Source: Planctomycetota bacterium (lineage in GTDB: Bacteria > Planctomycetota > Phycisphaerae > UBA1845 > PWPN01). From it: a stretch of DNA of 64,000 nucleotides. The stretch covers positions 248,001-312,000 of the forward strand of contig JAKLEZ010000005.1 in assembly GCA_022711465.1 (NCBI GenBank), read 5' to 3'. Position numbers and translations under genes: made by a program. Positions 38,129-46,434 of this stretch are shown here, one piece after another. How positions within the stretch are numbered: the first letter of the stretch is position 1; every line of letters starts with the position of its first letter. A model generated the notes under the pieces. That model searched no databases. It was given only the letters and a program-made list of their open reading frames with translations, and was not told where the DNA came from.

Positions 38129-38251
38129 CGCCGATGGCGATACCGGTCGGGTGAACCAGCGAACCCGAATACGGAGCCTGTGCCGTCGTGATCGACTGTC
38201 GCCAGAGCCCGAAGCTATCGAACACTTCGACCGAGTTGGCCTGCCTGTCGG

Positions 38252-38824
38252 TCACAAACCCGCTCCCGTCGCGGGCGGGCCCGTTGGTGGCCCCCCTGCG
38301 GTTCGAAAGCGGTCGTAGACCATCCGGCGAAACTGCTCCACATCCTCAGGGTTCATGTCTCGAGGCCTTTTACCAGCATAAGGAGGTTCGCACATGACGT
38401 ACTTCCTGCGTCCTTCAAGATACTCGTTCAGGGGGCAGACGACGCGCGCTGGAACACCCGCCACGACGGAGTCGCTGTCCACATTTCGGGTGACTACGCT
38501 GCCGGCGCCAATGACCACGTTGTTGCCCACCCGGACGCCGGGCATGAGTATCGCCCCGTAGCCGACAAAGACATGATCGCCGATCCAGACCGGAGCAACG
38601 CGATACTCACCGGTGAACAGGTAGTAGCTGGCGTCGTGAGCGAGAACCATCGCGGTCGGCGCGAAGATGCAGTTGCGCCCGATGTGAATCAGTTGGGGAA
38701 ACATGCCGTCCAGATTGGAGACACTCAGACGCGAGCCCGCGCCGATATCCATCTGGGCGAGGATAACGCTGGAATCTGTTTGTCCGAGCAGCCTCCGAAC
38801 TCCGCGCACCACTGATTTGAGCAT
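38252..38824 (-). CDS. Hexapeptide-repeat O-acetyltransferase
   Basis: A 190-residue protein with left-handed beta-helix repeats, including IHIGRNCIFAPTAMVLAHD, VWIGDHVFVGYGAILMPGV and VGNNVVIGAGSVVTRNV, ending with [10 protein letters not shown] as in the LacA/NodL/maltose acetyltransferase group. The His in VLAHDASYY is a likely catalytic residue. The C-terminal 50 residues are polar and extended (PYAGKRPRDMNPEDVEQF). GGAGAAGG lies upstream of the ATG at 38824. Near the glycan locus, it probably acetylates a surface sugar. It converges with the membrane glycosyltransferase. Confidence 0.85.
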   Translation of the reverse strand: MLKSVVRGVRRLLGQTDSSVILAQMDIGAGSRLSVSNLDGMFPQLIHIGRNCIFAPTAMVLAHDASYYLFTGEYRVAPVWIGDHVFVGYGAILMPGVRVGNNVVIGAGSVVTRNVDSDSVVAGVPARVVCPLNEYLEGRRKYVMCEPPYAGKRPRDMNPEDVEQFRRMVYDRFRTAGGPPTGPPATGAGL

Positions 38825-39183
38825 GACACCTTCTCCAGCTCACTTGTATTCGTCAGCACCGTCATTCCCGTCGCTCACCAGGATGATTTCTCGACCTCGG
38901 GGCGCATCTCGCGTGGCAAGGCCGATCCCGGTTCCACTCCTTTGCGCTCAAGCGACCGATTCAAACGGGGCCGACACCAGGCCGGCCGGGATGCCGCGGC
39001 GAGCTATCCTAATGCCGCGCATGGCGAGCGCACAGCGGCCGATCACGCCCACCCGACGATCCGACCGCCCGCGCCACCGCGCCAGAAGCCGTCCGAGGGT
39101 CAATGGTCGGGTATGACTTCCTTGGCTGATCGTCCGCCTCGCCGCTGAGCGCCGAAGGAGGCCTTTGCTCATCCGCGTGGTGT
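38825..39183. other. Intergenic stretch, nothing found
   Basis: The 359 bases carry the Shine-Dalgarno of the acetyltransferase at the left edge. Frames on both strands are Arg/Pro-rich and unsupported. No hairpin with a T-tract was seen. Confidence 0.5.
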
Positions 39184-40461
39184 TCATGGTCCTCCCGGCG
39201 GTGGCGTCGTTTTCTCCGGTCTGCTCTTCGGACTGAAGGCGGCCCTAATCTGCTCGACCAAGGAGGCGGCGCCGGGCAGAGCGGCTGCGGGAAGGAACAG
39301 ACCTGGCGGATCACGCTTGAAGAGGAAGTGGCTGACGAGGGCGATCTGTTCGGAAAGCTCCTGTCGCGAGGCGATGGTCCTCGAGTTCTCGTTGGCCGGC
39401 GGTCTCTCCGTCCGGCTGAGCCATTCCGAGGCTGCGGCCTCGATCTTCGACAGTCGAACCGGCTCGCCGGGCTGGACTTGGCCGCGATGGACGAAGAACG
39501 GCTTGACGCGGCTGGTGCCGCCGCCGCGCTGAACGATGAGGAAGCTGAACCGATCGAGTTCAGTCACCTGTGCGAAAGCGGGCTGGTCGAGGGTCCGGGC
39601 TCGCTCGATTCGCTGCCTGAAAGCGGCCGCCCGCTCGAACTCGCGACGGCCGGCGGCCGCGCGCATCTGCTGCTCCCAACCCTGGAGCACGGCCGCCCGC
39701 TCACCGGCCGCAAAGGCCATGGCCTCGGCGACAGTCCGCTGATAGGTGGTCATTGGCACGGAGCCGTTGCAGGGAGCGGGACAGCGGCCCATATCGAAGT
39801 AGGCGCACGGCTGGCCATTGGGAGCCTGCTGGAGGACCGGGTAATCGCGGCAGAGATCGAAGAGGTCCTCGAGGGTCTGTACGAACCGAGCGGCGTCGGC
39901 CTGGGTTGCGAACGGTCCGAGATCTCTGCCCGGCGGCCCGGCGATGATCTTGCCGACTTCGAAGCGAGGTGCGGCCGCCTCGGAATCCGCGTGCACGAAC
40001 CACGTCGGCCCGAAACCTACTTCCTTAAGATACGAATTAGATCGCAGAACCCGCGCTATCCGCCAGTATTGGTAGGTGATTTCGAACTGGGAGTGGGCGG
40101 TGCGCCATCGAATCCGGCGAACGATTTCGCGGAGATTCGTCCGCCGTTGGGATGTCACCAGTGTCTGACCGTCGGCGGTGGGCGTCTGCCGGGTCAGCCG
40201 GTTGTTCAATGCCCGTTTCAGATCGGCGGCCGCCGCCAGCTGAATGAGCCGATCGTCCGCGTCGGTCAACAGGTACACGCCGCCGCCACCGGGCAGCCTC
40301 GCCTCTGTCTGCTGAGCGGGCCGGGCAGGTGTCGTCTCGCCTGAGACGGTCTCCCGGGGGACCGGCTGCGTCTCCGCTTCTGGCTGCACGGGCGGCGTTT
40401 CCGCGGCCGCTTGCAGCGGCGGATAGTCGATCACATGATCGAAGAGCTCATCGAGACGCAC
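39184..40461 (-). CDS. UvrC-like protein lacking nuclease residues and the RNase H-like domain
   Basis: The product is 425 residues from a GTG at 40461; an in-frame stop lies only four codons upstream. After a Pro/Glu-rich leader (1-55), a GIY-YIG-like fold begins at GVYLL (61-65), but the YVGKA segment of UvrC is replaced by IQLAAA (73-78). A UvrC-type Cys cluster follows (C204, C219, C227, C231; CRDY... CAYF... CPAPC), then a UVR motif at about 264-290 (EFERAAAFRQRIERA) of the type that contacts UvrB. The second half, with the RNase H-like endonuclease and HhH motifs of full UvrC (about 600 residues), is absent. It may bind DNA or UvrB without cutting. Cho of E. coli is similar in layout but keeps the nuclease. 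Confidence 0.78.
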   Translation of the reverse strand: MRLDELFDHVIDYPPLQAAAETPPVQPEAETQPVPRETVSGETTPARPAQQTEARLPGGGGVYLLTDADDRLIQLAAAADLKRALNNRLTRQTPTADGQTLVTSQRRTNLREIVRRIRWRTAHSQFEITYQYWRIARVLRSNSYLKEVGFGPTWFVHADSEAAAPRFEVGKIIAGPPGRDLGPFATQADAARFVQTLEDLFDLCRDYPVLQQAPNGQPCAYFDMGRCPAPCNGSVPMTTYQRTVAEAMAFAAGERAAVLQGWEQQMRAAAGRREFERAAAFRQRIERARTLDQPAFAQVTELDRFSFLIVQRGGGTSRVKPFFVHRGQVQPGEPVRLSKIEAAASEWLSRTERPPANENSRTIASRQELSEQIALVSHFLFKRDPPGLFLPAAALPGAASLVEQIRAAFSPKSRPEKTTPPPGGP

Positions 40462-40803
40462 GGTCGTAGTCTATGCCGGTTTCCGGGCGATCGACAAGGG
40501 ATGCATCCGGCCGGGACCCGCGTTGGCGAGCCCGGGAGGGGTGTTGGGACACGGTTTGGGGGAGAAAGCGCCGGCGCCAAACGAACCCAACGAGGATTGC
40601 CCAAGTTGCCTTGCTCCTGTATTTTACTGTGGACTTATCAGGGGGTCGTTTTCAGGATTTCAAAGAACCAGGAGGCAGACCGGGGGTATCGTCCTCCGTG
40701 GTCATATCACGTGTCCCGTCCCGCAGGTTATGGCAGAGGCCATGGTCCGCACTTCGGTGACCTGCCTTGCCAACCGGTCACTCGACCACTAACCTGATCG
40801 CTC
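40462..40803. other. Intergenic stretch with AT-rich segment
   Basis: The 342 bases hold no supported gene. An AT-rich patch at about 40608-40670 (TTGCTC, 17 bases, CTTATC) could be a weak promoter for the plus-strand genes beginning at 40804, but both boxes match consensus poorly. Confidence 0.35.
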
Positions 40804-41001
40804 ATGGCAATGGAGCGACCACATCAAACGGCACCCGCGAATCAGCCCCAATCGATTTGGGACAATGATCTGCCTGCAGGGGATTCGCCGCCGCTGCCGC
40901 GCTGGCCACTGGTGGCCGCCGCTGTCGCCTTTGGGCTATGGTTTGGCTTCGTTGTCTCGATGATGGTTGTGCGTCTCTCGGAAACGCGTCACGTCGCTTA
41001 G
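40804..41001 (+). CDS. Small single-pass membrane protein, unknown
   Basis: The frame gives 65 residues: a polar, Pro/Gln-rich first half and one membrane helix at about 33-54 (WPLVAAAVAFGLWFGFVVSMMVV) ending with a basic/polar tail. The third codon position is moderately GC-rich. No strong ribosome binding site is visible. It lies 41 bases before the Maf-like glycosyltransferase gene in the same direction and may be co-transcribed. No family is recognised. Confidence 0.55.
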   Translation: MAMERPHQTAPANQPQSIWDNDLPAGDSPPLPRWPLVAAAVAFGLWFGFVVSMMVVRLSETRHVA

Positions 41002-41042
41002 CAGTGTGGCCTTTGCAGGGTCATTGACGCAGCAGGCACTTG

Positions 41043-42947
41043 ATGGTCCAGGCCAGCCCACCGCAGCTTGATCCCACCGTCTTCAATGAGAATCTGGCTG
41101 CCTTGCAGCGGACCGAGCCGCAGCTAGCGGAGCGCGTGGCCGGGCTCGCCAGGGTCATCCAAGCCGCGTCGGGCGTGACTCGCGACGGCCAGATCAGCTT
41201 CCGTGTAGGGTGTTCCAGGCCGGACGGCAGGCCAAGTTCTAGGGAGCAGTGGCTCGGTCGAACCTCGATCCCGGCGGTTCGAGCGGCCGCCCTGCTCGAC
41301 CGCTTTGATGCCGGCCTGGGCAACGTCCTGCTGCCAGGGCTGGGACAGGGTTATGAGGCAACGCTGCTGCTACAGCGGCTGGCTCGGTGCCGAGCGGTGT
41401 TCGTGTGGGAGCCCGAGGAGGGGGTCCTGGTGCTGGGCTTGCGGCTGCACGACTGGGCGGCGGCTATCGCGGAGCGACGACTGGTACTGCTGGGGGGACC
41501 TGTGGCGACCCTGACCACAACACTGGTGAACTGGTTCAACGTCCACCCGGGTCATCTTTGCCCCACACGTATCCTGATGTGGCCCTGGGCCGCGCCACCC
41601 GAGCTGGCCGAGATCCGCGCCGCTGTTCAGGCTGCCTACGAAATCGTCGAGCAGGCTCGGGTGCTGGAGACGAGCCGCATCCGGCAGCAACTGGCGGAGG
41701 CGCTGTCGGCGGTGGCCGTTCACGACCCAGCTGGAGGCGGCACGCATGTGACCGGGGGCCGCACATCAGCGCTGGTGCTCTCGCTGCAGCCCCGAGATGA
41801 AGTCTTGGCGTTGGGAGATGTGCTGGCGGCAGCCCTGTCCACTGCAGGGGAACAAGCCGAGTACGTGGCAGTCCGATCCGCCGCAGATGTTCATTCCCTG
41901 GCTCGGATTCGGCGAATCGCCGGGATTCCCGGTGGGCCGCCCGGCCAAGCCATCCTCCTGAATACCACTCGCCAAGAAGTTCGGGACGTGCTGCCGGAGC
42001 CGATTCCGGCCATCAGTTGGCTGGAGACTCACGCCATCCCGGCGTCGGGACTAGCCGGGCAGATTGGCGACAGGGACCTGATCGCGGTCACGCACGCGCG
42101 AGGTTACGCTCGAGCCCTGGAAGCGGGCATCGAACCTGGGCGGTTGAAGGTCTGCCCACTGCCCTGCCTCGCCATCCCGAGCGATCCGGCAGGGCTGGCA
42201 AACGCGGATCGCCCCATTGACGTGGTCATCATGACCGACCTGCCGCTCACCGGCGCGGAGCGATTCGGATACAGCCTGCCCACTCACCTGCAGCTGTGGG
42301 GCACGGCCATCGAGCTGCTCGGGGCGGGCATCGACGGCTTCACTGACGAGCAGGGAGAGTCTGTTCTCGCGGCCGCCGAGAAACGCCTGGGGCTGAGGAT
42401 CGACGATCTCGAAGTACGACGGCCTATGCTGGAAATCCTGTCCACCACGGTTGCCAATGCATTGCTGTGGCGACGACTGTTCCGGGCCCTGGTGCAGGCG
42501 GGCGTCAAACCGGCGGTCTGCGGCCACGGCTGGAGCGATGTGGCTGGCCACTGCTGGCAAGGGCCCATGACCTCATTGCGCGATCGGGCAAGAATTGCCG
42601 GACAGGCGAAGCTGGTCATTCACGCGGACGTTACTGGGGAGCTGTCCCATGCCGCACTGCTGGCCGTGGGAAGTGGGGCGGTGTTGCTGGCCCGGGCCCA
42701 TCCGAGTGACCGGCGACCTGGCGGCTGGCACACGCTGTTCGAGCCCGACAGGAGCATGCTGACCTTCCGAAGGGAACAGGAGTTGACGCGACTGGTGCGT
42801 CGACTGATCGGTGACTCTGCCGGTCGCCGGAGTCTGGCCCGACTGGCTGCCGAGGCGGTCAAGTCCCAGCACACGCCGGAAGCGCGCCTGGTAGCCCTCC
42901 GAAGCAGCGCAAGTTCTTGTTCTTCATCATCCCGGGTGCAATCCTAA
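41043..42947 (+). CDS. Maf/DUF115-like protein with CgeB-type glycosyltransferase C-terminus
   Basis: The product is 634 residues from the ATG at 41043 (a TTG lies one codon earlier). The N-terminus has the pattern FNENLAALQRTEPQLAERV (about 14-32), as at the start of flagellin-modifying Maf/DUF115 proteins. A Rossmann-like segment follows (GNVLLPGLGQGYEATLLLQ, then VFVWEPEEG), also Maf-like. Residues about 395-630 resemble the CgeB/spore-maturation glycosyltransferase fold: VDVVIMTDLPL, VKPAVCGHGWSD, and the late ELSHAALLAVGSGAVLLAR. Maf proteins transfer nonulosonic acids to flagellin; here no flagellar gene is present, so the acceptor is unknown. The next plus-strand gene is the ParA-CBM48 fusion, 159 bases on. 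Confidence 0.65.
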   Translation: MVQASPPQLDPTVFNENLAALQRTEPQLAERVAGLARVIQAASGVTRDGQISFRVGCSRPDGRPSSREQWLGRTSIPAVRAAALLDRFDAGLGNVLLPGLGQGYEATLLLQRLARCRAVFVWEPEEGVLVLGLRLHDWAAAIAERRLVLLGGPVATLTTTLVNWFNVHPGHLCPTRILMWPWAAPPELAEIRAAVQAAYEIVEQARVLETSRIRQQLAEALSAVAVHDPAGGGTHVTGGRTSALVLSLQPRDEVLALGDVLAAALSTAGEQAEYVAVRSAADVHSLARIRRIAGIPGGPPGQAILLNTTRQEVRDVLPEPIPAISWLETHAIPASGLAGQIGDRDLIAVTHARGYARALEAGIEPGRLKVCPLPCLAIPSDPAGLANADRPIDVVIMTDLPLTGAERFGYSLPTHLQLWGTAIELLGAGIDGFTDEQGESVLAAAEKRLGLRIDDLEVRRPMLEILSTTVANALLWRRLFRALVQAGVKPAVCGHGWSDVAGHCWQGPMTSLRDRARIAGQAKLVIHADVTGELSHAALLAVGSGAVLLARAHPSDRRPGGWHTLFEPDRSMLTFRREQELTRLVRRLIGDSAGRRSLARLAAEAVKSQHTPEARLVALRSSASSCSSSSRVQS

Positions 42948-43106
42948 CATTCTTCGGGTAAATGACTTACAACAATTCGCGAGTCCGGTCAAGTTTTTTG
43001 TCGCGAGCGACCGATAACAGCGCCATGATTGGCTTTGTGTCTGCGGTCCCGGGCGCGATGGACGTCCGAAAATGGTCCATATCATCTGTTGGAAGGTTGC
43101 GTGAAC

Positions 43107-44366
43107 ATGAGAACCATCGCCATCGCCAATCAAAAGGGCGGCTGTGGTAAAACGACCGTGAGCATCAATTTAGCCGCGTGCCTGGCCCGCGAAGGCCGAC
43201 GCGTCTTGCTGGTGGACATGGACCCACAGGGACACTGTGCCCTTGGTTTGGCGGTACCAGAGGACCAGATCGAGGTCAGCATAGCGGATGTGCTCGCAGC
43301 CCGCGGCGGATGCAACGGACATGCGGTGAAGCCCAACGGCAGCGGGAACGGTGAGCGCCTCGACCTGGTTCGGAGTATCTGGCAGATCACCGCCAATTTC
43401 GATCTCTCACCCTCGACGACGAGTCTTGCCCGGTTTGAGATCGACATGGTGAGCAAGCCGGATGCCGAGGACCGGCTGGCGGAGGTGCTCTCGACAGTCA
43501 GCGAGAAGTACGATTTTGCGCTGGTTGACTGCCCCCCGCACATCGGCATTCTCACGCTGAATGCCCTGGCCGCAGCCAGTGAAGTCATCATCCCGGTAGA
43601 CACGGGCTACTTTTCACTCCAGGGGCTCTCCAAGCAGCTTGACACGATTGAGGCATTGCGGGCCCGCCGGGATCAGCCCCTTGAGATCCGCATCCTCGCC
43701 AACCTGTACGACGTGCGTACCAAGCTTGGCCGGGAGATCCTCAACGAGCTCAAGCGTAAGTTCGGGCCGATGATGTGCTCCACGTTCATCAACTTCAACA
43801 CCAAGCTTCGCGAGGGGGCCAGTTTCGGGCAGCCGATCACGGAGTATGATCCCGGCAGCATGGGGTTCCGCGATTTTGTCCGCCTTGCCCGAGAGCTGAT
43901 TGCCACCGGTGGTCCGGACATGGTGCCAACGACGCTTATCCGTCAGGCCGACCGGCTTGCTGAGCGGGCGGAGAAGCTTCTGGCGACCTCGCGGCCGCTG
44001 TTCGGGCCGGATGGTGTCGAGAACCGCGAACCCGGCCAGATCCCGGCCGCCAGCCACGACGAGATTGAGGAGAGGATCGCGGCCATCTATGGTGTGAAGC
44101 CTACGGCTGAAGGTGTGCTGTTCGTTGCCCACGCCCCCGGCGCCCGCACCGTGCAGTTGGCGGGTGATTTCAACAATTGGATGCCTGAAGCGACGGTCAT
44201 GCAGCCCAACGGGTGCGAGTCCAGCTTCCGGGCGCTGCTGCCGCTGGGACCCGGTCGCTACCGGTACCGGTATGTGGTCGATGGCCGCTGGCAGAACGAC
44301 CCGCACAACAGCTACGTTGAGACGAACCCCTATGGGGAGCTGAACTCGGTGGTGGAAGTCGGATAA
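43107..44366 (+). CDS. ParA-family ATPase fused to a C-terminal glycogen-binding (CBM48) domain
   Basis: The product is 419 residues from the ATG at 43107, 10 bases after GGAAGG; GTG at 43101 is a possible alternative. Residues 1-260 are a ParA/Soj ATPase with the deviant Walker A KGGCGKT (10-16), VDMDPQGH (37-43) and Walker B VDCPPHIG (140-147). A polar linker (about 260-327) joins an isoamylase/AMPK-beta-like domain (328-419). This domain keeps the glycogen-contact pattern: GDFNNW (W358), YRYRYVVDGRW (W395), DP and a late GxxN (N413). ParA proteins position plasmids, chromosomes, chemoreceptors or carboxysomes. There is no parB nearby, so chromosome segregation is not the obvious role. Binding to glycogen or another alpha-glucan is inferred. 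Confidence 0.9.
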   Translation: MRTIAIANQKGGCGKTTVSINLAACLAREGRRVLLVDMDPQGHCALGLAVPEDQIEVSIADVLAARGGCNGHAVKPNGSGNGERLDLVRSIWQITANFDLSPSTTSLARFEIDMVSKPDAEDRLAEVLSTVSEKYDFALVDCPPHIGILTLNALAAASEVIIPVDTGYFSLQGLSKQLDTIEALRARRDQPLEIRILANLYDVRTKLGREILNELKRKFGPMMCSTFINFNTKLREGASFGQPITEYDPGSMGFRDFVRLARELIATGGPDMVPTTLIRQADRLAERAEKLLATSRPLFGPDGVENREPGQIPAASHDEIEERIAAIYGVKPTAEGVLFVAHAPGARTVQLAGDFNNWMPEATVMQPNGCESSFRALLPLGPGRYRYRYVVDGRWQNDPHNSYVETNPYGELNSVVEVG

Positions 44367-44507
44367 GAGACCTCGCCGCGGGAGGGTTTATCCGCGGTCA
44401 GTCTATGCACCGAAGCAGCGTCTGCCCACTCACAGCCGACACTCGGTTACTCACGATACCAGTATTGTGCCTGCCCATGGCTCAGCCGGCCTGGGCTCGA
44501 GGAGCGT

Positions 44508-45332
44508 TCAGGACGCGTCGCTTCTGCAGCCGCCGAGAAGCTCCAGGATCGCACCAGTCATATCGGATGATCGCATGAATGTTTCGCCGATGAGCAACCC
44601 TCGGGCGCCGGCCTTGATCAGGCGTTCGACATCGGCTCGCGTCTTGATCCCGCTCTCGGAGATGATGATGGTGCCCTTGCCCGCCAGTCCCGCCAACTGC
44701 TCGCTCGTTGCCAGGTCGGTTCTTTGGATCTTGAGGTCGCGGTTGTTGATGCCCAAGAGGCTTCGCCTCTCGTTGGAGAAGGGAACGACGCGTTGGAGCT
44801 GTTGGAGGGTGTGGCGTTCGTGGATCTCGATCAGGCTGGTCATGCCCAGCTCGAATGCCAGGTCGAGCATCTCTGCCACCAGGTCTGGTGGGAGGACCTC
44901 GCCGATGAGCAGAACGGCGTCCGCGCCTGCCGCCCGGGACTCGTAAATCTGGTATGGGTCGATCATGAAGTCCTTGCGGAGGACCGGCAGCGGCACGGCC
45001 TTTTTGACCTGCGGCAAGAACTCAAGGCGGCCATCGAAGTACGGCTGATCCGTGAGTACGCTGAGGGCGGACGCCCCGGCACGGTGGTATACCTTGGCGA
45101 TGGCCACGGGGTCGAAATCCGGCCTTATCAGGCCTGCGGAGGGCGATTTCCGCTTGATCTCGGCGATGAGGTGGACGCCGCGGGGCGGATCGGCGGCCAG
45201 AGCCGCGTAGAAGTCGCGTGCGGGAGCGGCCTCGGCAGCCAGCCGCCTCATCTGGTGCAGCGGACATCTGGCTCTCCGCTGAATCAGCTCCCCGCGTTTG
45301 GTTTCGACGATCTGATCCAATATATTGCCCAC
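44508..45332 (-). CDS. trpC: Indole-3-glycerol-phosphate synthase
   Basis: The 274-residue protein is a complete TrpC barrel. It starts with ILDQIVETKRGEL and shows the catalytic stretch LIAEIKRKSPSAG, then SVLTDQPYFDG, VLRKDFMIDPYQIYESRAAGADAVLLI, GINNRDL and ISESGI. It closes the indole ring of carboxyphenylamino-deoxyribulose phosphate in tryptophan synthesis. The start is GTG at 45332 with GAGGAGAA 6 bases upstream. No other trp gene is present, so it is transcribed alone. It is divergent from the CPBP protease gene with about 56 bases between. Confidence 0.96.
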   Translation of the reverse strand: MGNILDQIVETKRGELIQRRARCPLHQMRRLAAEAAPARDFYAALAADPPRGVHLIAEIKRKSPSAGLIRPDFDPVAIAKVYHRAGASALSVLTDQPYFDGRLEFLPQVKKAVPLPVLRKDFMIDPYQIYESRAAGADAVLLIGEVLPPDLVAEMLDLAFELGMTSLIEIHERHTLQQLQRVVPFSNERRSLLGINNRDLKIQRTDLATSEQLAGLAGKGTIIISESGIKTRADVERLIKAGARGLLIGETFMRSSDMTGAILELLGGCRSDAS

Positions 45333-45388
45333 GAGCGTTCTCCTCGGAAGGAGTATTCTAGTGGATTCAGAGGTTCTGTTCGACGGTC

Positions 45389-46276
45389 GTGGGCTTCATG
45401 GCTGAATCGGTTCCACTGCTTGACAGGCTCGATCTGGTCCTGATGGGGATGGGGGTCGTCGTCCTGTCGATCGCGGCAGGGCGCTGGCTGCGGCAGGGCC
45501 GGCCAGAGCTGCTGCTCGGGGCCCCGGTGCGAACGAATGTCCTGGGTCCCCTTACGGTATGGCTTTGCCTGGCTGTGTACCTCATGGGCATGGCTCTGGG
45601 GATACCGTTCGCCTGGCTGCTTCCCGCCTCGATGCCTGATGCCCAGCGTTTGGCCTGCGCGGGGGTCATGGCCTCGGTTGCCGGCCAGATCATCCTTATC
45701 GCCACCTGCCTGGCGGTGGCGTGGGGCACATTTGCAGGCGGGCTTCGCGGATTTGGATTGGCTGGCACCCACCTGGACCGCGACCTCCGATGGAGCGTTG
45801 GCGGTTGGCTGGTAGCCCTCTGTCTGACTGGTGTTGCGGTCTGGTACAGCAGCTGGGTCATTATCACGTTATGGCCGGCATTCACGCCCCCCAGTCACCC
45901 GGTTTTCGAGTTTCTGGAGTCGGGGGGCTCGCCGCCGGCTATTCGGTTTCTGGCTTTTTTCGGAGCTGCGACGCTCGCGCCGATCGGCGAAGAGATGCTC
46001 TTCCGCGGGATTCTGCAGACTGGTCTGGCGGCGCTGATTGGATGGGGCAGGCCCTCGTCTCGAGCCCGCTGGGGAGCTATCACGGTCACGGCGGTCCTGT
46101 TCGGCATGATGCACACTGGCACACCTCACTTCGTTCCCGCGTTGATGTTGCTGGGCGTGCTCCTGGGCTACACTTACGAACGGACCGGTTCCCTGTGGGT
46201 TCCCATCGGCCTGCACATGCTCTTCAATATCAAGTCGCTGCTTTGGTATTGGCTTCAAGTCTATCTGATGGGGTAG
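45389..46276 (+). CDS. CPBP-family intramembrane metalloprotease
   Basis: The product is 295 residues, starting at GTG 45389 or ATG 45398. About seven hydrophobic helices are visible. The three CPBP (Abi/Rce1-like) motifs are intact: EEMLFR (EExxxR), FGMMH (FxxxH) and HMLFN (HxxxN), which place Glu and His residues for metal binding in the membrane. Family members cleave CAAX-type or other membrane peptides and have been linked to bacteriocin immunity; the substrate here is unknown. The next gene, a lipoprotein, starts 158 bases downstream. Confidence 0.9.
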   Translation: MGFMAESVPLLDRLDLVLMGMGVVVLSIAAGRWLRQGRPELLLGAPVRTNVLGPLTVWLCLAVYLMGMALGIPFAWLLPASMPDAQRLACAGVMASVAGQIILIATCLAVAWGTFAGGLRGFGLAGTHLDRDLRWSVGGWLVALCLTGVAVWYSSWVIITLWPAFTPPSHPVFEFLESGGSPPAIRFLAFFGAATLAPIGEEMLFRGILQTGLAALIGWGRPSSRARWGAITVTAVLFGMMHTGTPHFVPALMLLGVLLGYTYERTGSLWVPIGLHMLFNIKSLLWYWLQVYLMG

Positions 46277-46417
46277 CGGGCGGCCCCGGGGCTCGGCTTG
46301 GGTTGGATATCGGACGCAGGGCGGGGCTCACCGCCTGGCGGGGGGTTTTCGAAGCTAAAGCGGGCTATAGGAACAGGCGATACGGACCACAGCGGAGTGT
46401 CCACCCCATCTCTGCGC

Positions 46418-46425
46418 AAGGAGGT
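46418..46425 (+). promoter_or_regulatory. Strong Shine-Dalgarno (AAGGAGGT) of the lipoprotein gene
   Basis: A full consensus AAGGAGGT lies 9 bases before the ATG at 46435 and decides the start. The same frame is open about 700 bases further up, but that part only shadows the protease gene. Confidence 0.8.
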
Positions 46426-46434
46426 GTTGCGGAT

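Noticed and set aside
43029..44366. Plasmid or chromosome partition locus or origin around parA
   Set aside because: There is no parB, parS-like repeat, dnaA box cluster or replication gene nearby.
44389..44410. CCGCG-type inverted repeat between parA and trpC as a terminator
   Set aside because: The stem is 6 bp of self-complementary sequence, the loop is long and there is no T-run after it.
45721..46434. 238-residue N-terminal extension of the Ig/FG-GAP protein
   Set aside because: It overlaps the CPBP protease in another frame and would place the lipoprotein signal in the middle; the AAGGAGGT and lipobox fix the start at 46435.
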